DNA of 5,155 nt from DATKQI01 sp035532755 (GTDB taxonomy: Bacteria > Pseudomonadota > Alphaproteobacteria > Acetobacterales > Acetobacteraceae). Both the position numbers and the translations under genes were made by a program. The notes under the pieces are model-generated. The model was not told the DNA's origin and made no database searches. It saw nothing but the letters and a program-made list of their open reading frames with translations. The stretch covers positions 1 to 5,155 of the forward strand of contig DATKQI010000305.1 of assembly GCA_035532755.1 (NCBI GenBank), given 5' to 3'. Shown here in pieces: positions 1-5,155 of this stretch (position 1 is the first letter of the stretch; each line of letters starts with the position of its first letter).

Positions 1-1
1 C

Positions 2-1465
2 GAGGGGCTGAACGGCGTGCCGGGCCGGGTGGAGGCGGGGCCGCCGCGGCACCTGTCGAGCGCGGTCGGGCAGATCGTCAATTTCCTCGGCACATTGCAG
101 AACGAGTGGGCGGGCGCGCAGGCGTTCAGCTCGTTCGACACCTACATGGCGCCGTTCGTTCGCAAGGACCGGCTGAGCTACGAGGAGGTCCGCCAGTCGA
201 TCCAGGAGCTGGTCTATAATCTGAACGTGCCGTCCCGCTGGGGCACGCAGACGCCGTTCACCAACCTCACCTTCGACTGGACCTGCCCCGAGGATCTGCG
301 CGAGCAGGTGCCGGTGATCGGCGGCGAGGAGATGGCGTTCACCTACGGCGATTTGCAGCCCGAGATGGACATCATCAACCAAGCCTATATCGAGGTGATG
401 GCACAGGGCGATGCCAAGGGCCGGGTCTTCACCTTTCCGATACCGACCTACAACATCACGCCCGATTTTCCCTGGGAGAGTGAGAACGCCGACCGCCTGT
501 TCGCGCTGACGGCGAAATACGGGTTGCCGTATTTCCAGAACTTCCTGAACTCCGATCTCAAGCCGAACATGATCCGCTCGATGTGCTGCCGGTTGCAGCT
601 CGACCTGACCGAGCTGCTTAAGCGCGGCAACGGGCTGTTCGGCAGCGCCGAGCAGACGGGTTCGCTCGGCGTTGTCACCGTCAACTGCGCCCGCCTGGGC
701 TACCTGCACAAGGGCGACGAGCCGGCGCTGCTCGCCCGCCTCGACCGGCTGCTCGACCTCGGCCGCGACAGCCTGGAGGTGAAGCGCAAGACCATCCAGC
801 GCCTGATGGATGGCGGGCTGTATCCCTACACCAAGCGCTATCTCGGCACGCTGCGGAATCATTTCTCCACGCTCGGGTTGAACGGCGTGAACGAGATGAT
901 CCGCAACTTCACCGATGATGCCGAGGACGTCAGCACCGCATGGGGCCGCGCCTTCGCCCTGCGGCTGCTCGACCATGTGCGGGCACGCATCGTCGGCTAC
1001 CAGAACGAAACCGGACATATGTACAACCTGGAGGCCACGCCGGCGGAAGGGGCGACCTATCGCTTCGCCCGCGAGGACCGCAAGCGCTTCCCCGGCATCC
1101 TGCAGGCGGGCACGCCGGAGGCGCCGTACTACACCAATTCCTCGCAGCTGCCGGTGGGCTTCACCGATGATCCGTTCGAGGCGCTGGCGCTGCAGGACGA
1201 CCTGCAACGCAAATATACCGGCGGCACGGTACTGCACCTGTATATGGGCGAACGCGTGTCCTCGGCGGCGACGTGCCGCAAGCTGGTGCGCCGGGCGCTG
1301 GAAAACTTCCGGCTGCCGTACATCACGGTCACGCCGACATTCTCGATCTGCCCGAAACACGGATATCTCGGGGGCACGCACGCGTTCTGTCCGAAATGCG
1401 ACGAGGAGATCCTCGCCCGCAAGCGGCAGGCCCGCGCCAACGTAGCGGAAGGAGTCGACGCATGA
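2..1465 (+). CDS. nrdD: Anaerobic (class III) ribonucleoside-triphosphate reductase, large catalytic part, 5'-truncated by window edge
   Basis: Class III ribonucleotide reductase reduces ribonucleotides to deoxyribonucleotides without oxygen, in the cytoplasm, using a glycyl radical made by NrdG. The frame is open from base 2 (487 residues visible) and the first residues already match the middle of the family (GLNGVPGRV, then RHLSSAVGQ and NFLGTLQNEWAGAQAFSSF), so the GTG at 17 is not the start; I estimate that about 100 N-terminal residues lie upstream. The SMCCRL motif at 578-595 probably holds the active-site cysteine (second Cys, 587-589), by analogy with MGCR of E. coli NrdD. The barrel continues through LFGSAEQTGSLGVVTVN. 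A zinc site closes the protein: CPKH (Cys 1349, His 1358) and CPKC (Cys 1388 and 1397). The canonical glycyl-radical segment is absent: the frame stops 22 codons after the last zinc Cys, and that segment lies in the next, overlapping gene. It resembles the Bdellovibrio-type NrdD group more than the E. coli type (from memory). Confidence 0.93.
   Translation, partial: EGLNGVPGRVEAGPPRHLSSAVGQIVNFLGTLQNEWAGAQAFSSFDTYMAPFVRKDRLSYEEVRQSIQELVYNLNVPSRWGTQTPFTNLTFDWTCPEDLREQVPVIGGEEMAFTYGDLQPEMDIINQAYIEVMAQGDAKGRVFTFPIPTYNITPDFPWESENADRLFALTAKYGLPYFQNFLNSDLKPNMIRSMCCRLQLDLTELLKRGNGLFGSAEQTGSLGVVTVNCARLGYLHKGDEPALLARLDRLLDLGRDSLEVKRKTIQRLMDGGLYPYTKRYLGTLRNHFSTLGLNGVNEMIRNFTDDAEDVSTAWGRAFALRLLDHVRARIVGYQNETGHMYNLEATPAEGATYRFAREDRKRFPGILQAGTPEAPYYTNSSQLPVGFTDDPFEALALQDDLQRKYTGGTVLHLYMGERVSSAATCRKLVRRALENFRLPYITVTPTFSICPKHGYLGGTHAFCPKCDEEILARKRQARANVAEGVDA
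1449..1454 (+). promoter_or_regulatory. Ribosome binding site for the small glycyl-radical gene
   Basis: AAGGAG lies inside the last codons of the large nrdD frame, 7 bases before the ATG at 1462. It is a strong Shine-Dalgarno match at good spacing. It supports independent or coupled initiation of the small protein rather than a sequencing frameshift in a single nrdD gene. Confidence 0.75.
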
Positions 1466-1668
1466 ACAGCATCGTGCCGGTGACCATGGCCGGCGACATC
1501 CGGCTGGATGACGCCGAACGCCAGCCCTGCGAGGTCTGGACGCGGGTGATGGGCTATCACCGGCCCGTGGCCTCGTTCAACCGCGGCAAGCAGAGCGAGT
1601 TTGCCGAGCGGCGGTTCTTCACCGAGGCTGAGACCCGGCCCGGCGATCGCGGGCACGGTGCGGACTGA
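1462..1668 (+). CDS. nrdD: Glycyl-radical (C-terminal) subunit of split anaerobic ribonucleotide reductase
   Basis: This 68-residue protein carries what is normally the extreme C-terminus of NrdD. Residues 27-31 and onward read TRVMGYHRPVASFNRGKQ, then ERRFF; this aligns with the E. coli C-terminal end (RVCGYL, PFNAGKQEEVKRR). Gly31 (codon 1552-1554, GGC) in RVMGY is therefore the predicted radical glycine, activated by NrdG. The ATG overlaps the stop of the large frame as ATGA (1462-1465) and has AAGGAG 7 bases upstream, so translational coupling is likely. The frame is open further upstream to 1273, but that part is antisense to nothing recognisable and overlaps conserved zinc-site codons of the large gene, so ATG 1462 is the best start. 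Inferred role: it docks on the large subunit so that the glycine reaches the active-site Cys. Alternative: a frameshift in an originally fused gene; the ribosome binding site and clean overlap argue against this. The symbol is shared with the large part because no separate one is known to me. Confidence 0.87.
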   Translation: MNSIVPVTMAGDIRLDDAERQPCEVWTRVMGYHRPVASFNRGKQSEFAERRFFTEAETRPGDRGHGAD

Positions 1669-2350
1669 GCTCCGCATCGGCGGGTTCGTGCCGCTGGCGG
1701 GCTGCGACTGGCCGGGCGAGCTGGTCGCCACCGTGTTCTGCCAGGGGTGTCCGTGGCGGTGCCGCTACTGTCACAACACGCACCTGCTGGACGCGGACCG
1801 GCTTGGTGCGGTGACGTGGCGGTCGGTGATGGAGTTCCTGCGCAAGCGCATCGGCCTGCTCGACGGCGTGGTGTTCTCCGGCGGCGAGCCGACACTGCAA
1901 CGCGACCTCGGCGCGGCGATGCAGGAGGTCCGAGCGCTGGGGTTCCGCATCGGCCTGCACACGGCGGGGCCGTATCCCGACCGGCTGAGCGAGGTGCTGC
2001 CGCTGCTCAACTGGATCGGCTTCGACGTCAAGGCACCGTTCGACGACTACCCGCGCCTGACCGGCGTACCCGGCAGCGGCGAGCGCGCCCGCGAGAGCCT
2101 GCTGCGCCTGATCGCCAGCGGCGTGGCTCATGAAGTGCGAACCACCGTTCACCCGGACCTGCTCGACACGGCAACGTTGTGCGGCCTCGCCGGCGCGTTG
2201 GCCGATCTTCACGTGACGCGGTACGCGTTGCAGGCATGCCACGCCGCCGGGGGGACGGACGGCGATCCTGCATCCGCCGCCGCCGTGGCGGCTTCGGCTT
2301 TCCCGGACACGCTGCGGGCACGCTTCACGAATCTGACCGTCCGGACGTGA
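1658..2350 (+). CDS. nrdG: Anaerobic ribonucleotide reductase activating protein (radical SAM)
   Basis: NrdG uses a [4Fe-4S] cluster and S-adenosylmethionine to abstract hydrogen from the NrdD glycine, generating the radical. With the GTG start at 1658 it is 230 residues. The cluster motif CPWRCRYC (CxxxCxxC) is at Cys31, Cys35 and Cys38 (codons 1748, 1760 and 1769), preceded by FCQG. The SAM-binding FSGGEPT lies at residues 73-79, and KAPFDDY and TTVHPDLL follow in the barrel. The protein is essentially a bare radical-SAM domain of the NrdG2-like type, with no added ferredoxin domain. GTG 1658 gives MRTELRIGGFVPLAG, matching the usual beginning just before the (F/D)xPG region. It overlaps the small nrdD gene by 11 bases, with only a weak GCGGG upstream, so coupled translation is likely. 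In-frame TTG 1601 and CTG 1628 would overlap that gene more deeply with non-conserved sequence. Position after both NrdD parts fits its role. Confidence 0.93.
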   Translation: MRTELRIGGFVPLAGCDWPGELVATVFCQGCPWRCRYCHNTHLLDADRLGAVTWRSVMEFLRKRIGLLDGVVFSGGEPTLQRDLGAAMQEVRALGFRIGLHTAGPYPDRLSEVLPLLNWIGFDVKAPFDDYPRLTGVPGSGERARESLLRLIASGVAHEVRTTVHPDLLDTATLCGLAGALADLHVTRYALQACHAAGGTDGDPASAAAVAASAFPDTLRARFTNLTVRT

Positions 2351-2352
2351 GG

Positions 2353-2385
2353 CGTGCCGACCCTTGCGGCCAGGGAAGCGGCACG
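2353..2385. terminator. Hairpin between convergent nrdG and merA, possible shared terminator
   Basis: An outer perfect 7-bp stem (CGTGCCG 2353-2359 with CGGCACG 2379-2385) encloses an inner 4-bp stem (CCCT 2361-2364 with AGGG 2372-2375) and a 7-base loop. It begins 2 bases after the nrdG stop and ends 16 bases before the merA stop, the right place to end both transcripts. No run of T follows on either strand, so if it terminates, it is not a textbook intrinsic terminator. This is the only non-coding stretch (about 50 bases) between the two operons. Confidence 0.4.
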
Positions 2386-2401
2386 GTCGACTGAAACCGC
2401 T

Positions 2402-3847
2402 TCACCCGGCGCAACAGGACAGTTTCGCCACGTCCTTCTCGAAGCCGAGAGCGGCGAGCTTCAGCCCCTCGACGGTGGTGAGATAGGGGAACAGCGTTTC
2501 GGCCAGATCGGTGACGGTCAGCCGGTGCTTGATGGCCAGAACAGCCGTTTGGACGGAATCCGCCCCCTCCGGCGCAAGAATCTGTGCGCCAAGCAGGCGC
2601 AGTCGGCCCTCTTCGGCGACCAGCTTGATCAGGCCGCGCGTGTCGCGCGCTGCGAGTGCACGGGGCACCTGCGCGAACGGCAAGGTGACCGTGCGCACGG
2701 CCAATCCCTGGGCTCGGGCTTCGGCTTCAGTGAGCCCGACACGCGCCGCCTGAGGGTCGGTGAAAACCACCTCCGGCATAGCGCGCGAGTCGTAGCGGCG
2801 CGTGTTGCCGGTCAGCGCGTTCTCGGCGGCGAGCTTAGCGCCATAGGCCGCCATGTAGACGAACTGGTCGCGGCCGGTGACATCGCCCGCGGCGTAAGTC
2901 CCGAGGCGCGCGGTCTGGAGGAATTCATCCACCGCGATGGCGCCGCGCGCGTCAGTGGCGATGCCGGCCGCGGCGAGATTAAGGCCGTCCGTGTTCGGCA
3001 CCCGCCCGGTCGCAACCAGGACCTGCTCGGCGCCGATCGTTTCAGGCCGGCCTTCGATCGTCATATTGAGCGCGATGCCGGCCGCGTCGCGGCGGATGCG
3101 CTGGTAGGAGAGGCCGCAGCGAACCGCGATCCCTTCCGCGCGCAGGTAGCCGGTCAGCGTCGCGACCACTTCCGGCTCGAAGCCGGGCAGGAGATGCGAG
3201 CGGCAGACGATGGTAACGGCGACGCCGAAGCGGGCGAACATCTGGCCCAATTCGCAGCCGATCACCCCGCCGCCGATGACCAGCAGCGAGCGCGGCAAGC
3301 GATCAAGCGCGAGCGCCGTCGTGCTGGTGAGATACGGCACATCGCTGATGCCGGGAATCGGCGGTATGGCGGGCGAGGCACCGGTGGTGATGACGACGCG
3401 CTCGGCGGGGAACCGCTCATCGCCCGCGACGAGGCCATCGCTGGTAAACCGGGCTGCGCCTTCGACGTAGCGGACTCCCTCGTATTGGGGCAGCAAGGCG
3501 GCGTATTTCGCCTCCCGCAGCCCTCCGACCAGCGCGTCCTTCTGCGCGACCAGCGCGGCCCAATCGGTCAGGCGTGCGCTCGCCGTGATCCCCGCGAAGC
3601 GTGACGCGGTCTTACTGTGATGCAACGCCTCGGCCGCGCGGATCAGCGTCTTGGACGGCACGCAGCCGATATTGACGCAGGTGCCGCCGATCGTGCCGGC
3701 GCCGACCAGCGCCACGCGGGCGCCGAGCTCACTCGCCCGGATCGCCGCCGAGAACCCGGCTGAGCCGGCGCCAATCACCACCAGATCGGGCGCGGATTTG
3801 GGTGCGGGCGGGACGGCGTAGCAATCATGCGTGGTGACAGCATCCAT
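2402..3847 (-). CDS. merA: Mercuric reductase, short form without N-terminal metal-binding domain
   Basis: MerA is a cytosolic FAD enzyme that reduces Hg(II) to volatile Hg(0) with NADPH. This copy is 481 residues. The FAD-binding VVIGAGSAG is at about 24-31, the redox pair GGTCVNIGCVPSK has Cys57 and Cys62, the NAD(P) Rossmann motif GGGVIG is at 192-197, and AAGDVTG is the second FAD motif. The C-terminus reads FPYLTTVEGLKLAA with Tyr455, then the pair Cys478-Cys479 in LSCCAG. The Tyr and terminal Cys pair, in place of the His-Glu dyad of lipoamide dehydrogenase, mark true MerA. The Cys57-to-Cys478 distance (421) is close to Tn501 MerA (423, from memory), but about 78 N-terminal residues, one HMA domain, are absent. 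ATG 3847 is chosen because AGGAG lies 9 bases before it; the upstream in-frame TTG at 3856 abuts that site and is unlikely. It is the last gene of merTPA, 21 bases after merP. Confidence 0.96.
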   Translation of the reverse strand: MDAVTTHDCYAVPPAPKSAPDLVVIGAGSAGFSAAIRASELGARVALVGAGTIGGTCVNIGCVPSKTLIRAAEALHHSKTASRFAGITASARLTDWAALVAQKDALVGGLREAKYAALLPQYEGVRYVEGAARFTSDGLVAGDERFPAERVVITTGASPAIPPIPGISDVPYLTSTTALALDRLPRSLLVIGGGVIGCELGQMFARFGVAVTIVCRSHLLPGFEPEVVATLTGYLRAEGIAVRCGLSYQRIRRDAAGIALNMTIEGRPETIGAEQVLVATGRVPNTDGLNLAAAGIATDARGAIAVDEFLQTARLGTYAAGDVTGRDQFVYMAAYGAKLAAENALTGNTRRYDSRAMPEVVFTDPQAARVGLTEAEARAQGLAVRTVTLPFAQVPRALAARDTRGLIKLVAEEGRLRLLGAQILAPEGADSVQTAVLAIKHRLTVTDLAETLFPYLTTVEGLKLAALGFEKDVAKLSCCAG

Positions 3848-3856
3848 GACGATCAA

Positions 3857-3862
3857 CTCCTG
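3857..3862 (-). promoter_or_regulatory. Ribosome binding site of merA
   Basis: On the - strand this reads CAGGAG, 9 bases before the ATG at 3847 and directly touching the alternative TTG at 3856. It fixes the ATG as the merA start. It sits in the 21-base gap between merP and merA. Confidence 0.75.
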
Positions 3863-3868
3863 AAAGTG

Positions 3869-4180
3869 TCAGCCGTGGCTCGGTTTGGCCAGCTCGGCCG
3901 GATAGCCCTGATCCGTCACCGCCTTGATCAGCGCCGCCGGGGAGGTCGTGGCGGTGTTGTAGGTCACAGTCGCGGTGACATCGGCGGCGCCGTTCGGCTG
4001 GCTCACCTGCACCGCCGAAACGCCCTTTACGTGCGCCAGCGTGCTTTTGACGATCGGCCCGCACAGCACGCAGCCGGCGTGATGCACGTCCAGCACCACG
4101 CTGGTGTCGGCGGCCCGCGCGGCGAGCGGAGCCGCGAACAGACCGACCGCGAATGCAACGGCGCGGATGGAACGAGGCAT
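3869..4180 (-). CDS. merP: Periplasmic mercury-binding protein MerP
   Basis: MerP is a small periplasmic protein that captures Hg(II) and hands it to MerT. The 103 residues begin with a clear Sec signal peptide: charged MPRSIR, a hydrophobic stretch of about residues 7-21, and an ARA-AD cleavage site after residue 23. The mature part of about 80 residues is a single heavy-metal-associated (HMA) fold with GCVLC (Cys37 and Cys40, mature positions 14 and 17, the same numbering as classical MerP from memory). The end, AALIKAVTDQGYPAELA, is typical of the last helix and strand of the fold. The usual GMTC is replaced by HAGC, with two His just before (HHAGC), so affinity details may differ. ATG 4180 has AGGGAG (4189-4194, - strand) 8 bases upstream. 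It lies 30 bases after merT and 21 before merA, in one operon. Confidence 0.92.
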   Translation of the reverse strand: MPRSIRAVAFAVGLFAAPLAARAADTSVVLDVHHAGCVLCGPIVKSTLAHVKGVSAVQVSQPNGAADVTATVTYNTATTSPAALIKAVTDQGYPAELAKPSHG

Positions 4181-4188
4181 GGTAATAG

Positions 4189-4194
4189 CTCCCT
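4189..4194 (-). promoter_or_regulatory. Ribosome binding site of merP
   Basis: AGGGAG on the - strand, 8 bases before the merP ATG at 4180, within the 30-base gap after merT. It supports independent initiation of merP within the polycistronic message. Confidence 0.7.
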
Positions 4195-4210
4195 GGTGGA
4201 ATGTGGTCGG

Positions 4211-4627
4211 TCAGAAGGCAATGGCGCGAATGAGGTACGGAAAGGTGACAGCGACGACGACCAGCACGCCCGCGGTCCACAGCCCGATCCGGGCAATGCG
4301 GTCGGCGCGTGGCGTGCCGCAGTAGCCGTCGGCGCAGGCGAACTGCGCCTTGCGCCGCAGCCGCCAGGCGCCAATCCCGATGAACCCCAGGGCGACGGCG
4401 GCGAAGAGCGGCTGGTACGGTTCCAGCGCGGTCAGATTGCCGATCCAAGCCCCGCTCACGCCCAGCGTGAACAGCGCGAACGGGATCACGCAGCAGGAGG
4501 CCGCCCCCAGCGCCGCGGCGATCCCGCCGAGCGAGAGCAGCCTTGCGGTCCCGTTCGCGTCGGGCCTGCCGCCCGCCGTGTCCAGGCTCGCCGTTCCGAC
4601 CAGCCGAGCCCCGACCTCTTGATCCAT
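4211..4627 (-). CDS. merT: Inner-membrane mercuric ion transporter MerT
   Basis: MerT carries Hg(II) from periplasmic MerP across the inner membrane to MerA. The 138-residue protein has three predicted membrane segments, at about residues 30-53, 71-90 and 114-134. The first contains the vicinal pair Cys45-Cys46 (SCCVIPF) and the cytoplasmic loop between segments 2 and 3 has Cys98 and Cys103 (CADGYC), which is the classical two-pair MerT layout. Only three segments are present, so it is MerT rather than MerC (four) or MerF (two). The N-terminal tail before the first segment is longer than in Tn501 MerT (116 residues, from memory). ATG 4627 is chosen; a TTG at 4693 in the same frame would lie inside the promoter's -35 box. 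GGAG sits 10 bases before the ATG (4638-4641, - strand), a modest site. It is the first gene of merTPA, downstream of the MerR-controlled promoter. Confidence 0.92.
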   Translation of the reverse strand: MDQEVGARLVGTASLDTAGGRPDANGTARLLSLGGIAAALGAASCCVIPFALFTLGVSGAWIGNLTALEPYQPLFAAVALGFIGIGAWRLRRKAQFACADGYCGTPRADRIARIGLWTAGVLVVVAVTFPYLIRAIAF

Positions 4628-4662
4628 GCCTTGTCCGCTCCGATGGATACGCCTAGATCGGG

Positions 4663-4693
4663 GATATGGGAGCTGTAGTAACTCCAGGTTCAA
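4663..4693 (-). promoter_or_regulatory. merT promoter (MerR-type, 19-bp spacer)
   Basis: Read on the - strand, a -35 box TTGAAC (4693-4688) is followed by a 19-base spacer and a -10-like CATATC (4668-4663). The long spacer is the hallmark of MerR-family promoters, which need the activator to untwist the DNA. The -35 is good (TTGA matched); the -10 is poor (ATA matched), as expected for an activated promoter. The start point would be near 4656, giving a leader of about 30 bases before merT. Confidence 0.75.
4673..4687. promoter_or_regulatory. Probable MerR operator (imperfect dyad)
   Basis: A 15-base dyad, CTGTAGTAACTCCAG on the + strand, is centred at 4680. Arms pair at 6 of 7 positions (CTG-AGT against ACT-CAG); the T/C mismatch is at the fourth position of each arm. 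It begins directly next to the merT -35 box and fills most of the 19-base spacer, the normal place for a MerR operator. A second, weaker symmetry (GGAG 4669-4672 with CTCC 4682-4685) overlaps it, so the exact operator boundaries are uncertain. Confidence 0.7.
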
Positions 4694-4716
4694 GAGGAAA
4701 AATCGACCCGTCGGTA

Positions 4717-5139
4717 ATGTCCGGCGGGCGGCTGATCCCGATCGGTGCGCTGGCGCGGCAAACGCGCTGCAACATCGAGACCATCCGATTCTACGAGAAG
4801 GTCGGCGTGCTGGCGAAACCCGCCCGCACCGAGGGCGGGCATCGCGCCTATGGCCGCGCCCATGTCGAACGCCTCACCTTCGTCCGCCGTGCCCGCGAAC
4901 TCGGCTTCACGCTCGACGAGGTGCGCGCCCTGCTGCGGCTGGCGGAGGCCGCCAACGTGTCCTGCGCGGAGGCGAAGGACCTCGCGGCGGTCCATCTTGC
5001 CGGGGTGAAGACCAAGATCACCGATCTGCGCGCCATGCAGACGGCGCTGACCGCGCTGATCGTACAATGCGACGTGCGCGGCGACGCCGCCGACCTCCCC
5101 GGCTGCCCGCTGATCGAGACCCTGCTCGGCGCGGCGTAG
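4717..5139 (+). CDS. merR: Mercury-responsive transcriptional regulator MerR
   Basis: MerR represses merTPA without metal and activates it when Hg(II) binds. From ATG 4717 it is 140 residues. The winged helix-turn-helix is at about 5-70 (IGALARQT, NIETIRFYEKVGVL, GGHRAYG, LGFTLDEVRALL), then a dimerisation helix of about 84-117 and the metal loop. Three cysteines, Cys83, Cys118 and Cys130, correspond to the three Hg ligands of Tn501 MerR (Cys82, 117 and 126), so it is an Hg sensor rather than CueR or ZntR. The last two are separated by 11 residues instead of 8. It is divergent from merT across the shared operator. No good ribosome binding site precedes ATG 4717; an in-frame ATG at 4666 would add 17 residues encoded by the operator itself, which look non-conserved. 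A candidate + strand promoter is TTGTCC (4631-4636) with TAGATC (4654-4659), spacing 17, low confidence. Confidence 0.92.
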   Translation: MSGGRLIPIGALARQTRCNIETIRFYEKVGVLAKPARTEGGHRAYGRAHVERLTFVRRARELGFTLDEVRALLRLAEAANVSCAEAKDLAAVHLAGVKTKITDLRAMQTALTALIVQCDVRGDAADLPGCPLIETLLGAA

Positions 5140-5142
5140 CTC

Positions 5143-5155
5143 GGGCCACGGGCCC
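5143..5155 (+). terminator. Short GC hairpin after merR, cut by window end
   Basis: GGGCC (5143-5147) and GGCCC (5151-5155) form a 5-bp stem with a 3-base loop, starting 4 bases after the merR stop. It could be the start of a merR terminator, but the window ends at its last base, so neither its full stem nor any T tract can be judged. Confidence 0.25.

Noticed and set aside
17..19. GTG at 17 as the nrdD start
   Set aside because: Codons before it (EGLNG) continue the conserved NrdD sequence, so the gene runs in from outside the window.
1619..2242. 207-codon - strand frame opposite nrdG
   Set aside because: Antisense to radical-SAM motifs in nrdG; the translation is His/Arg/Gln-rich without motifs.
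2354..3604. Long open frame (416 codons) on the + strand opposite merA
   Set aside because: It is antisense to a strongly supported merA, reads as Arg/Gly/Ala-rich low-identity sequence with no recognisable motif, and is expected in GC-rich DNA where the reverse frame rarely meets stops.
2402..3847. Lipoamide dehydrogenase or glutathione reductase instead of MerA
   Set aside because: The C-terminus has FPYLT with a terminal Cys-Cys pair and lacks the His-Glu dyad of those enzymes; flanking merP, merT and merR confirm MerA.
3854..3856. TTG at 3856 as the merA start
   Set aside because: It directly touches the ribosome binding site AGGAG, leaving no spacing; ATG 3847 is ideally placed.
3825..4448. 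207-codon - strand frame running through merT, merP and the merA start
   Set aside because: It is a shifted frame crossing the gene boundaries of merTPA; the true frames carry the Cys pairs, signal peptide and membrane segments.
3827..4678. Long open frame (283 codons) on the + strand across merP and merT
   Set aside because: It spans two real genes plus their intergenic gaps on the opposite strand; composition is Arg/Gly/Gln-rich, with no domain or ribosome site.
4691..4693. TTG at 4693 as the merT start
   Set aside because: It is part of the -35 box of the merT promoter and therefore upstream of the transcript.

Overview
This is a GC-rich window whose protein style suggests a proteobacterium, most likely an alphaproteobacterium. 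That assignment is an inference from base composition and protein resemblance; there is no rRNA or other phylogenetic marker. The window holds two compact gene blocks that meet tail to tail near 2350-2400.

Left block (1-2350, + strand): an oxygen-independent (class III) ribonucleotide reductase operon. It begins inside nrdD, whose start lies before the window. The long nrdD reading frame carries the catalytic barrel and the C-terminal zinc site, then stops at 1463-1465. The glycyl-radical segment that normally finishes NrdD follows as its own 68-residue reading frame, which overlaps the first by ATGA and has its own ribosome binding site. Overlapping that is nrdG, the radical-SAM activase that puts the radical on the glycine. 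Together the three genes should make dNTPs without oxygen.

Right block (2402-5139): a minimal narrow-spectrum mercury resistance operon. merT, merP and merA read leftward on the - strand, and merR is divergent on the + strand. MerP binds Hg(II) in the periplasm, MerT carries it across the inner membrane, and MerA reduces it to Hg(0) with NADPH. MerR controls expression through a stretched 19-bp-spacer promoter with a dyad operator between merR and merT. No merB, merC, merD, merE or merF is visible. MerA is the short form without the N-terminal metal-binding domain.

A hairpin at 2353-2385 lies between the convergent nrdG and merA genes and may end transcription from both sides. No insertion sequence, transposon end, tRNA, rRNA or CRISPR array was seen. 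No gene-free stretch exceeds about 100 bases. The most noteworthy points are the split glycyl-radical subunit, the extended metal-binding loop of MerR, and the unclear translation start of merR.
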